Below are positions 26,701 to 38,700 of a DNA stretch of 64,000 nucleotides, piece by piece (positions within the stretch are counted from its first letter, which is position 1; each line of letters opens with the position of its first letter). A program made the translations under genes and the position numbers. The notes under the pieces are model-generated. The model ran no database searches, was not told the DNA's origin, and saw nothing but the letters and a program-made list of their open reading frames with translations. The DNA is from an uncultured Dehalococcoidia bacterium (lineage in GTDB: Bacteria > Chloroflexota > Dehalococcoidia > Lucifugimonadales > UBA3495): positions 603,416 through 667,415 of the forward strand of contig OY282494.1 of assembly GCA_958296385.1 (NCBI GenBank). The letters are read 5' to 3'.

Positions 26701-29700
26701 AGGTGCTGGACGTGCCGCCGGCGTTGCGGGCGGAGTGAGACAGGCTGGAGGGGCCGGCGGCCAGGTCGTCATCGGCCGTGGCGCGTATCGTTACCGTTTG
26801 CGGCGAGTCCCAACTAGTCGTTCCAGTCGTCGAGAAGCTCAGCGTGCGGGTGCTGCCGTAGGTTCCGCTGCCGTTATCGACTTCCAGGCCGGCCCCCGCG
26901 CTGACGGTTACGTTCACGTCCGCCGTGGGCAAGGTGTTCAGGCGTATGCGATAGGATGCGGTGCCTTCCTCGGTTACGGTCAGGGAGGTAGTAGCGGTGT
27001 CGTCGGTGGGGTGCCACAGCAGGATTTCCGGGTCGTCGTCGTCGTCAACGGTTACGGTCAGCGATTTGGTGGTGCTGCCGTAGCCGCCGCCGGTGGCCGT
27101 GTGGGACACCGTAATCGTTTCGTTTTGTGAATTAACGTCGTGCGCCGGCGCCTGTATCGTTACCGTCTGCGCCGTTTGCCAGTTGCCAGTAGTGAAGCCG
27201 ATCGTTTCGCTGGCGGAGAACACGGCGCCATTGTCGGGGCCGTCAATCAGCAGGCCGGTAGCGGCGACGGTTACGGTAACCGCGCCCGTCGGCACGTGGC
27301 TCAGCGCTACGCCGTAAGTGACGTTGCTGCCCTCCTCATCTACCGTCAGCGCGGTTATGTCCACGCTGTTTTGCGTCAGGAGGAAGCTGGGCGTGGTGGT
27401 GTCGGTTACGGTTACGGACAGGGTGTTGCTGACGCTGGCGTAGTCGCTGGTTACGCCCGTTGCGGCATCGGCGGCGACGTGGGTAATCGTGGTGGTGTCG
27501 TTGCCCAGGTCGCTGTCGTTGGCCGCGCGCGCCCGGATCGTCTGCGCCGTCTGCCAGTTACCGGGAGTGAAACGCAGCGTTTCGGTGGTGTCAAAGTCGT
27601 TGCCGCTCCTGTTATCGATGGTTACGTCGGCGGTTGCGGTTACGGTGACGTCCACGTTGGCGGTGGGCTGGTGGCTCAGTTCTACGGTGTAGTTGACGGT
27701 GGAGCCGCCCTCGCTGAGGGCCAGCGTGGTCAGGGCCGAGCCGCCTTGCTCCAGGACGATGCTGCCGGTGTCGTCGTCGGTAATCGTTACGTTCAGGGTT
27801 TTGTTGTCGAGGACGTTGTAGTCGTTGTCCGCGCTGGACGGGTTGTGGGTAATCGTGGGGGTGTCGTCCTTGAGGTCGTTGTCCCCCGTTGCGTTCACCC
27901 GGATGGTCTGCGCCGTCTCCCAGTTGCCGGTAGCGCCGCCGGTAAAGGTCAGCGTTTCGCTGGGGCCGAAGTCGCTGCCGTTGTTGTCGTCGATTTCCAA
28001 ATCGCCGGACGCAGTTACGGTTACGGTTACGGCGGCGGCGGGCTGGGTAGCCAGTACCACTGTGTAGGTTGCGGGGCTGGTGTTTTCCTCGGCTACGGTT
28101 AGTGAGGAAACTGACAGCACGATGTTGGGCGAGTCGTCGTCGGTTACGGTTATGGACAGCCCTTTGGTTACGCCGTCGTAGCCGCTGTTCGTGCCGCTGG
28201 CGGTGTGCGTCAGCGTGACGCTTTCGTCGTCGGGGTCGTTGTCCGTCGGCGCCTTGATGGTTACCGTCTGCGCCGTGTTCCAGTTGCCGGTAGCGCCGCC
28301 GGTAAAGGTCAGCGTTTCGCTGTTGCTGAACGACGTGTCGCTGGGGCCGCCGTCAGGGCCGTCGATGGTTACGGCGTCGTTGTCGCTGGTGGTGACGGTT
28401 ATGGTTACGTTGGCCAGCGGCGCCTCGCTGAGCGCTACCTGATAGATGGTGTCGGTGGCGTGCTCCTCGTTGATGGTCAGCGCGGTGATGGCCGAGCCGC
28501 TTTGGGTTAGCACGATGCTGCCGGTGTCGTCGTCGTCAACGGTAAAGGTCAGCGTGACGGCGGGCGCGGTGGTGAACAGGCTGTCCTGGCTGGACACCGT
28601 ATTGCTGGCGGTGTGCGTCAGCGCGTTGCCCGTGCTGTCGGACAGGTCGGCGTCGCTGAGGCCCCGCACCGTTACCGTTTGCGGCGTCTGCCAGCTGGAG
28701 GCGGAGTTCGTAAAGAACAGCGTTTCGCTGTTGCTGAACGTTGCGCCGTTGTCGGGGCCGTCGATTTCTACGCCATCGGATGCGCCGCTGGCGATGGTTA
28801 CGGTTACGCCGTGGGCCGGACGGTGGCTGAGCCGGACGGTGTAGGTTTCCGTGTCGCCTTCCATAACCGTCAGGGTGGTGGTGGCTACGATGATGGTTGG
28901 GTTGTCGTTGTCGGTAACGGTTACGGGCAAGGATACGTCGCTGAGGCCGTGGTAGTCGCTGTCGCCGGCGCTGGCGATGTCGTGGGTAAGCGCCGGGGTG
29001 TCGTTGGCCAGGTTGTCGTCGGCCAGGGCGTTCACCCGGATGGTTTGCGCCGTGTCCCAGTTGCTGTCGGTGAAAGTCAGCGTTTCGGTGCCGCCAAAAT
29101 CGGTGCCGGTGTTGTCGTCGATTTGCAGGTTGGTTCCGGCGGTTACGGTTACGGTTACGTCGGCCTCAGGCTCGCTGTCCAGCACGACGGTGTAGGTTGC
29201 GGGGCTGGCGTTTTCCTCGCCAATGGTTAGCGCGGATTCGGACAGCGTGATGCCGGGGTCGTCGTTGTCGGTTACTCTGACGGCCAGGGTTGCGCTGACG
29301 CTGGCGTAGCCGCTGCCCGCGCCGGCGGCGGTGTGGGTGATGGTGACGCTTTCGTAGGTGTCGTTGTCGTCCTCCGGCGCCCGGATGGTTATCGTCTGAT
29401 CGGCATAGTCTGACGACGTGAAAGTGAAGTCCTGGCTGCTGCTGAAGTCGGCGTCGTTGGTAGTGCTGCCGCCGTCGTGGATTTGCACGGCGGCGTTGTT
29501 GCTGGATACGGTTATGGTGACGTCGCCCAGCGGCGCCTCGCTCACGCCCAGGTTGTACATGACGCTGCTGCCCTCGCCCACGACCAGCGGCGGAGTGAGG
29601 GTTGTGTCGTCGGTTTGCGTGACTTCAATAGCGCCGGTGTCGTCGTCGGTAACGGTTACGGACAGATTGACGGTGGGGGCGCTGCTGAACAGACTGTTGC

Positions 29701-32700
29701 TGCCGGGCGTGGCATCGGCGGCGGTGTGGGCCAGGATGTTGCCGGTGCTGTCGGACAGGTCGGCGTCGTCCAGGCCCTTGACCGTTACGGTTTGCGGCAT
29801 CTGCCAGTTGCTCGTCGAGAAAGCCAGCGTTGCGCTGTTGCTGAACGTGCCGTCGGTTGCGATTTCCACGCCGTCGGATGGGCCGCTGGCGATGGTTACG
29901 GTTACGCCGTGCGCCGGTTGGTTGCTCAGCCTGACGGTGTAGGTGTAGGTTTCGGTGCCCTCATCAATTACCGGCTGGGTGGTGGTGGCTACGATGATGG
30001 TTGGGCTGTCGTTGTCGGTTATCGTTACGGGTAAATCTTTGCTGATGCCGGCGTAGGCGCTGGCGGTGGCTCCGGCGTTGGCGGCGACGTGGGTAATCGT
30101 CGGGGTTTCGTTGGCCAGGTTGTCGTCGGCCAGCGCGTTCACCCGGATGGTTTGCGGCGTGTTCCAGTCGCCGGTACTGCCGCCGGTAAAGGTCAGCGCT
30201 TCGCTGGCGGTGAACGCGGTTGCGACGTCGGGGCCGTCGATGGCCAGGCCGGTGGGCGCGGTTACGGTGACGGTTACGTCGGCGGTGGGCTGGGTGGCCA
30301 GCTGCACGGTGTAGGTTGACGGGATGGCGTTTTCCTCGGCAACGGTTAGCGAGGCTGCGGACAGGGCGATGCCCGGCGTGTCGTTGTCGGTTACGGTTAC
30401 GGCCAGGTCTTTGGTGGAGCCGTCAAAGCCGCTGGCGGTGGCCGTGGCGTTGGCGGCGGCGTGGGTCAGGGTGAATCTTTCGCCGGTGTGGTCGGTGTCA
30501 TCGGGCGCCCGGACGGTTATTGTTTGCGCCGTGTTGTAGTTCATCGGGGTGAAAGTCAGGGTTTGGCTGCTGCCGAAAGTGCCGCCGGTTTTGTTGATTT
30601 CTACGGCGTCGGTATAGTCGGTTGGCGTGCTGGGGACGGTGATGGTTACGGTTACGTTGGCCAGGGGCGCCGGGTTCAGCGTTACGTCGTAAGTGACGGT
30701 GTTCACGGTGTCCTGCTCGGTTACGCCCAGCGTGGTGATGGGCGTGCCGCTTTGGGCCAGTACGATGCTGCCTTTGTCGTCGTCGCTGACTGCCAGGGGC
30801 AGGGCGGCGGTGACGCCGGCAAAGCCGGTGCCGGCGCCGGTTGCGGTGTGGGTCAGGGTGAGGCTTTCGTCGAGCAGGTTGCCGTCGTCGGCCGCCTTGA
30901 CGGTTACCGTCTGCGCCGTGCCGTAGTTGGCATCGGTAAAGGTCAGCGTTTCGCTGGCGCTGAACGTTGCGCCGTCGTCGGGGCCGTCAAGGGTTACGGC
31001 GGTGCTGGTGCCGGCGCCGGTGATGGTGATGGTTACCGTTACCGTCGTCCCCGCTTGGGGCGGGCCGCCCAGCCGGATGGTGTAGGCGGCGCCGGTGGCG
31101 TCGTCCTCGTCCACGTCCAGTGCGGCGGTGGAGAGCAAGATGGTATCCCGGCCCTGTTTCAGGACGTCCAGGCTGCCGTATTGCAGTACCGGGTATTGGG
31201 AATCGTAGCCGAAATCCCAGGGGTCGTCGTTGCCGTTTGCGCCGTCCACGTCCACGTTCCAGGCGGCGTAGATGTCGGTGGTGGTGCTGGTGCCGTAGGC
31301 GGTGGGCGTGCGCAGTTCGGTGGTGGTTTTGCCCTCCCCGGCGCCGGCGGCCGCGATGTCGCTGGTGTCGGTGTCCCAATAGCTGGCGGTTATGACGGCG
31401 CCGCTGGGATTATTGCCGGCCAGCCCGCCCCGGTTGGCGCCGGTGCCGGCCGTAACCGCGCCGATGGAGTAAGACGCCGTTATGGTGGGCGTGCCGGAGG
31501 TGGGCAGCTGGCCCACCAGCCCGCCAACGTAAGAGGCGGCGCTCGTGCCGCCGGACACTGCGCCGGTGGCATAGCTGGCCGTAACCGTGCCGGCGCCGGT
31601 CGCTACGATGGTGCCTATACTTCCGACCAGGCCGCCGGCCCTAACATTCGTGGCCGCGTTGCTGGCCGTTACCGTCACGTCGGCGTAGCTGGCCCGCACT
31701 GTGCCATAGGAAAAACCCACCAGCCCGCCGGCGTTCTTGGCTGCGCTGCCGGCGTTGCTGGAGGCCACGCTGCCCGTGGCCCAGCTGGATGTTACCGTTC
31801 CGGACGCCCCCAGCGTGCCCGTCAGCGCGCCGATGGCGGTATTGTCCGCCGCCCCGGTTACGCTGGCGTTGGGCAGTCCGATGCCGGTGACGGCGCCGGA
31901 AAGCGTGCCAAACAGGCCCACGGTGGCGATAGTAGCGCCGGAGTTGACGTGCAGGTTGGACAGGGTATGCCCGTTGCCCCGGAGCGTACTGCTGAACGGT
32001 GCGCGGTCGGTGCCGATGGGCGTCCAGCCGGCGCCGCCGTTGTAAAACTGATCGTTGGCGCGGTTGCCGTCATTGCCGGTGTCAAAGTCCAGGCTGGCCC
32101 GCAGTTCGTAGCCGGTACACCCGTCGGGGCAGCCCATGGCGGTGGACACGCCGGGGAAAGCCGCCAGGTAGGCCACGGCGCCGGCGCCGGTGACGGATAT
32201 TCCATCGCCATCCAGGTCATAGCGCATGGCGTTCAGCTTGGCCAGCGAGTCGACGTCAATCAGGTTGTTGTTGTTGCCGTCGTAATCTATGGCGGTGGCG
32301 CCGGGGCTGCGCTGCCACTGGATGCCCCGGGCATCGTAGCCGTATTGCAGGATGGGATACTGCGCGGACGTGCCAAAGTGCCAGGGGGCGTCGGCCCCGC
32401 CGGTGTCCACGTTCACGTTCCAGCCGGTGTAGATGCCGGTGTAGGCGGTGGGGGTTTGCAGGGCGGTGGTGGTCCGGGCCGTGCCGCCGCCGCCGGTGAG
32501 GGTGCAGAGGGAGGAATCCCAATAGCTGTTGGTTACGGTTCCCAGTCCACCAGTGCCAACTCCCGTTATGGCGGTGCTGCTCGAGAGGCAGTTCCTGGTA
32601 CCGCCTCCGGTAATGGAGCCGGTGGCGGCGTAGCTGGCGATGATTGTGCCACTGCCGGGATACCAGCCGGTGAGGTGGTTGACGCCGACCAGCCCGCCGG

Positions 32701-35700
32701 TGCTGCTGGTGCCGGAGACGGCGGCGGTGGAATAAGAGGCGCGTATCGTGCCGATGTTGACGCCGACCAGTCCGCCGGTCATGGCATCGGCACCGGTGCT
32801 GGCAACCGAGCCGCCACTTACGTAGGACGCGCTAATCGTGCCGCCCTGGTTAATTCCCACCAATCCCCCGATGAACCCCTCCTCCGCATCGGAGCTCACC
32901 GAGGGGTTAATCAGTCCTACTCCGGTGATGGAGCCGCTGCTGCTTAAGAAGTCGAACAGACCCGCCGGATCGGGGCTGCCGGATACCGTCAGGTTGGAGA
33001 TGGTATGCCCGTTGCCCTGGAAGGTGGACGTGTACACACCGATGGGCGTCCAGTTGGCGTAGGGCGCGTCAGCGACGTCATCGTTGCCGACGGTATCAAA
33101 GTCCAGGTCGGCCATCAGCTCGTAGCCGGTGCAGGTGGTGGGGCAGACTGTCCCGCCGGCGGGGTAGGGGAAAGCGGCGGCGTAGTTGGCCCGGTTGGTT
33201 GCGCTGTCCACCGCGCCATCGCCGTTCAGATCGTAGCGGATGGCGTTGAGCTGGGCCAGCGTGGTGACGTCAATCAGGCCGTCGCCGTCGCTATCGTAGT
33301 CGTTGTTGGGAATGTTGTTGATGGTGATGACGTAATCGGTGGTGGAGCCGTCCGGGGCGGTGACGGTTACGGTGATGACCATGGTGGGGCCAAAGAGGAC
33401 GACCTGATGGCCGGCGGCGCCGGTATCCGCGTCGTCGGTAACGGCGTCGGCCGGGCTGGCCTGCGCGCTGATGGACACGACGGCGCCGGTAGCCGGCGTT
33501 GCCGTAACGGTAATCGCGCCGGGGTTGGACGAGGGCAGCGCGGCCGTGTAGGCCGTAGTGGTCGCGGCAAACTCCGGCGACAGCGCAAAGGGAGCGCTCA
33601 CGGTGAGCGCGGTCAGGCTGCTGTCGGTAGCGATGCTGCGCTGGCGGGCAAACTGCGCGGCCGTATCCAGCCCGCCGTACTTCAGGACGGGATATTCGTC
33701 GTTGGCGCCAAAGTTCCAGGGGTCATCGCGGCCGGTAGCAAAGTTGTCGTCGGTATCGGCGTTGTCCACGTCCACGTTCCAGGCGGCGTAGATGTCGGTG
33801 GTGGTGCTGGTGCCGTAGGCGGTGGGCGTGCGCAGCTCACGCGTGGTTTTGCCGGCGCCGGCGCCGGTTCCCGTGATGCCGCTGCTGGTGACGTCCCAAT
33901 AGCTGTAAGTTATGGTGGCTCCGGCGGGATTATTGCCGGCCAGACCGCCGGTGTTGGCGCCCGTGCCGGCGGTAACCGCGCCGGTGGCGTAGGATGCCGT
34001 TATGGTGGGCGTGCCGGAGGTGGGCAGCTGGCCCACCAGCCCGCCAACGTCAGAGGCGGCGCTCGTGCCGCCGGACACTGCGCCGGTGGCATAGCTGGCC
34101 GTTACCGAGCCGGCGCCGGTCGCTACGATGGCGCCTATACTCCCGACCAGGCCGCCGGCCCTAACTTGCGTGGCCGCGTTGCTGGCCGTTACCGACACGT
34201 CGGCATAGCTGGCCCGCACTGTGCCATAGGAAAAACCCACCAGCCCGCCGGCGTTCTTGGCTGCGCTGCCGGCGTTGCTGGAGGCCACGCTGCCCGTGGC
34301 CCAGCTGGATGTTACCGTTCCGGACGCCCCCAGCGTGCCCGCCAGCGCGCCGATGGCGGTATTGTCCGCCGCCCCGGTTACGCTGGCGTTGGGCAGGCCG
34401 ATGCCGGTGACGGCGCCGGAAAGCGTGCCAAACAGGCCCACGGTGGCGATAGTAGCGCCGGAGTTGACGTGCAGGTTGGACAGGGTATGCCCGTTGCCCC
34501 GGAGCGTACTGCTGAACGGTGCGCGGTCGGTGCCGATGGGCGTCCAGCCGGCGCCGCCGTTGTAATACTCATCGTCGGTGCGGACGGCCATTCCGGTGTT
34601 AAAGTCCAGGCTGGCCCGCAGTTCGTAGCCGATACACCCGTCGGGGCAGCCCATCCCGGCGCTCAGGCCGGGGAACGCGTTGGCGTATTTGACGGCGCCC
34701 GCCCCCTTGACTGATACCCCGTCGCCGTCCAAATCGTAGCGCATGGCGTCCAGCTGGGCCAGCGTGGTGACGTCAATCAGATTGTTGTCGTTGTCGTCGT
34801 AGTCCTTGCCGGTACTGCTGCGCTGCCGGTCGATGCCGACGGCGTCGCGGTTGTATTGCAGGATGGGGTATTGGTTGTTGGCGCCGAAGTGCCAGGGGTC
34901 ATCGCCGCCGGTTACGCTGTCAACGTTGATGTTCCAGTCTTTGTAAATGTCGGTGGAGCCGGTGCCGTAGGCGGTGGGGGTTTGCAGGGCGGTGGTGGTC
35001 TGGCCGGCGCCGCCGCCGCCGGTGAGGGTGCAGAGGGTGGAATCCCAATAGCTGTTGGTTACGGTTCCCAGTGACCCATTGCCAATTCCAGATACGGAGT
35101 TGCTGCTCGAGAGGCAGTTCCTGGTACCGCGTCCGGTAACGGCGCCGGCGGCGTAGCTGGCGATGATGGTGCCCCTGCCGGAACTGTAGAGGGTGTGGTT
35201 GACGCCGACCAGCCCGCCGGTGCTGCCGGTGCCGGAGACGGCGGCGGTGGAATAAGAGGCGCGTATCGTGCCGATGTTGTGGCCCACCAGTCCGCCGGCG
35301 AAGGCGGCGTCCTCACCCCCGACACTGACGGCAACCGAGCCGCCACTTACGTAGGACGCGCTAATCGTGCCGCCATTGTTAAATCCCACCAATCCGCCGA
35401 CGTTCCCCTCCTCCGCACCGGAGCTCACCGAGGGGTTAATCAGTCCTACTCCGGTGATGGAGCCGCTGCTGTCTAATAAGCCGAACAGACCCGCCAGATC
35501 GGGGCTGCCGGATACCGTCAGGTTGAAGATGGTATGCCCGTTGCCCTGGAAGGTGGTATTGAAACTATTGCCGTACCCGCCGATGTGCGACCAGTTGGCG
35601 TAGGGCGCGTTGGCGACGTCATCGCCGTCGGTGTCAAAGTCCAGGTCGGCCATCAGCTCGTAGCCGGCGCAGGTGGCAGCGCAGCCCATTCCGGCGGCGG

Positions 35701-38700
35701 GATAGAGGTAGGCGGCGGCGTAGGGGGCGTGGTTCGCCGCCCCGTTGCCGTCCAAATCCCAGCGGATGGCGTTGAGCTGGGCCAGGGTGGTTACTTCAAT
35801 CAGGTTGTCGTCGTCGGTATCGTAGTCGTTCTCCGGTACGGCGATGGTGACGGTATAGTTCAGGGCAACGCCGTTCTGCGGGGTGACGGTGATGGTGATG
35901 ACCGTGCTGGGGCCGCCGAGGATTACCTGATGGCCGGCGGCGCCGTCCGCATCGGCGGTAACGGCGTCCGCCGTGCCGGCCACTGCGCTATAGGACACCG
36001 CAGCGGGACTGGTCGGCCGGCCGGCCACGGTGACGGTGGCGTTGGTTGAGCCGTCGGGCAGCGTTGCGGTGTAGGCCAGCGTGTCCGTGTCAAAGGCGGA
36101 CGACAGCGCAGCCCCGGTCAGAGTCAGCGCCGTCAAAGTTCCGACGGTGGGCTGGCGGTTCACCTGCGCGGTGGTATCCAGCCGGCCGTACTGCAAGACG
36201 GGATATTCGTCGTTCTCGCCAAAGTCCCAGGGGTCATCGCCGCCGGTAGTAAAGTCGTCGTCGGTATCGGCGTTGTCAATGTCCACGTTCCAGGCGGCGT
36301 AGATGTCGGTGGTGGTGCTGGTGCCGTAGGCGGTGGGCGTGCGCAGCTCACTCAAGGTTTTGCCCGTGCCGGCGCTGGTGGACGGGTTGCTGTCGGCGAT
36401 GCCGCTGGTGGTGACGTCCCAATAGCTGTCGGTTATGACGGCTCCGCTGGGCAGGTTGCCGGCCAGCCCGCCGGTGTTGGCGCCGGCGCCGGCGGTTGCC
36501 GTTCCGGTGGAGTAGGAGGCCGTTATGGTGGGCGTGCCGGAGGTGGGCAGCTGGCCCACCAGCCCGCCAACGTAAGAGGCGGCGCTCGTGCCGCCGGACA
36601 CTGCGCCGGCGGCATAGCTGGCCGTAACCGTGCCGACGGCGCCGGTCGCTGCGATGGTGCCTATACTCCCGACCAGGCCGCCGGCCCTAACCTGCGTGGC
36701 CGCGTTGCTGGCCGTTACCATCACGGCGGCGTAGCTGGCCCGCACTGTGCCATAGGAAAAACCCACCAGCCCGCCGGCGTTCTTGGCTGCGCTGCCGGCG
36801 TTGCTGGAGGCCACGCTGCCCGTGGCCCAGCTGGATGTTACCGTTCCGGACGCCCCCAGCGTGCCCGCCAGCGCGCCGATGGCGGTATTGTCCGCCGCCC
36901 CGGTTACGCTGGCGTTGGGCAGTCCGATGCCGGTGACGGCGCCGGAAAGCGTGCCAAACAGGCCCACGGTGGCGATAGTAGCGCCGGAGTTGACGTGCAG
37001 GTTGGACAGGGTATGCCCGTTGCCCCGGAACGTGCCGCTGAACGGCACGCGGTCGGTTCCGAGGGGCGTCCAGCCGGCGCCAGCGTTGTAATAGGCGTCG
37101 TCGGTGCGGATGGCGGCGTTGCCGGTGTTAAAGTTCAAGTTGGCCCGCAGTTCGTAGCCGGCGCACCCGTCGGGGCAGCCCATCCCGGCGCTCAGGCCGG
37201 GGAACGCATTGGCGTATTTGACGGCGCCCGCCCCCTTGACTGATACCCCGTCGCCGTCCAAGTCGTAGCGCATGGCGTCCAGCTGGGCCAGCGTCGTAAC
37301 GTCAATCAGGTTGTTGTTGTTGGCGTCGTAGTCCTTGCCGGTACTGCTGCGCTGCCGGTCGATGCCGACGGCGTCGCGGTTGTATTGCAGGATGGGGTAT
37401 TGGGAACTGGTGCCGAAGTGCCAGGGGTCGTCGTTGGCGGAAGTGCCGCCAACGTCCACGTTCCAGTTGGTGTAGATGCCGGTGGCGCCGTAGGCGGTGG
37501 GCGTTTGCAGGGCGGTGGTCGTCTGGCCGGCGCCGCCGCCGCCGGTGAGGGTGCAGAGGGAGGAATCCCAATAGCTGTTGGTTACGGTTCCCAGTGACCC
37601 ATTGCCAATTCCAGATGCGGAGTTACTGCTCGAGAGGCAGTTCCTGGTACCGCCTCCGGTAACGGCGCCTGCGGCGTAGCTGGCGATGATGGTGCCGCTG
37701 CTGCCGGGATTGTAGAGGGTGTGGTTGACGCCGACCAGCCCGCCGGTGCTGCCGGTGCCGGAGACGGCGGCGGTGGAATAAGAGGCGCGTATCGTGCCGA
37801 TGTTGTAGCCCACCAGTCCGCCGGCGAAGGCGGCGTCACCCCCGGCACTGACGGCAACCGAGCCGCCACTTACGTAGGACGCGCTAATCGTGCCGCCACG
37901 GTTAAATCCCACCAATCCGCCGACGTACGCCTCCTCCGCACCGGAGCTCACCGAGGGGTTAATCAGTCCTACTCCGGTGATGGAGCCGCTGCTGCTCAAC
38001 TCCCAGAACAGCCCCGCCGGATCGGGGTTGCCGGTGAGCGTCAGGTTGGAGATGGTATGCCCGTTGCCCTGGAAGGTGGACGTGTAACTACCGATGGGCG
38101 ACCAGTTGGCGTAGGGCGCGTCGGCGACGTCATCATCGCCGGTGGTGTCAAAGTCCAGGTCGGCCATCAACTCATAGCCGGCGCAGGTGGCAGCGCAGCC
38201 CATCCGCCCGTTGGTGGAAGTTATGCGCTTGGGGAAAGCGGCGGCATAATCGGCGTGGGCAGCATCGCCGTTGCCGTCCAAATCCCAGCGGATGGCGTTG
38301 AGCTGGGCCAGGGTGGTGATGTCAATCAGGTTGTCGTCATCGGTATCGTAGTCCGTAATCTGGTGCTTCAGGATGGGGTATTGGCTGTTGTCGCCGAAGT
38401 ACCAGGGGTCGTCGTTGCCGGCTACGCCGTCCACGTCCACGTTCCAGTTGAGGTAGATGCCGGTGTAGCCGGTGGGGGATTGCAGGTTGGCGGTGGTTTC
38501 GGCCGTGCCGCCGCCGCCGGTGAGGGTGCAGAGGGTGGAATCCCAATAGCTGTTGGTTACGGTTCCCAGTCCCCCATTGCCAACTCCCGATATGGAGGTG
38601 CTGCTCGAGAGGCAGTTCCTGGTACCGCCTCCGGTAATGGCGCCAGCGGCGTAGCTGGCGATGATGGTGCCGCTGCCGGGAGAGAATCTGGTGAGGTGGT

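Noticed and set aside
30461..32947. Very long open frame (828 codons) on the plus strand
   Set aside because: It is the antisense shadow of the giant minus-strand gene. Its protein is low-complexity Gly/Ala/Val/Arg, and it exists because the repeat modules have biased GC-rich codons.
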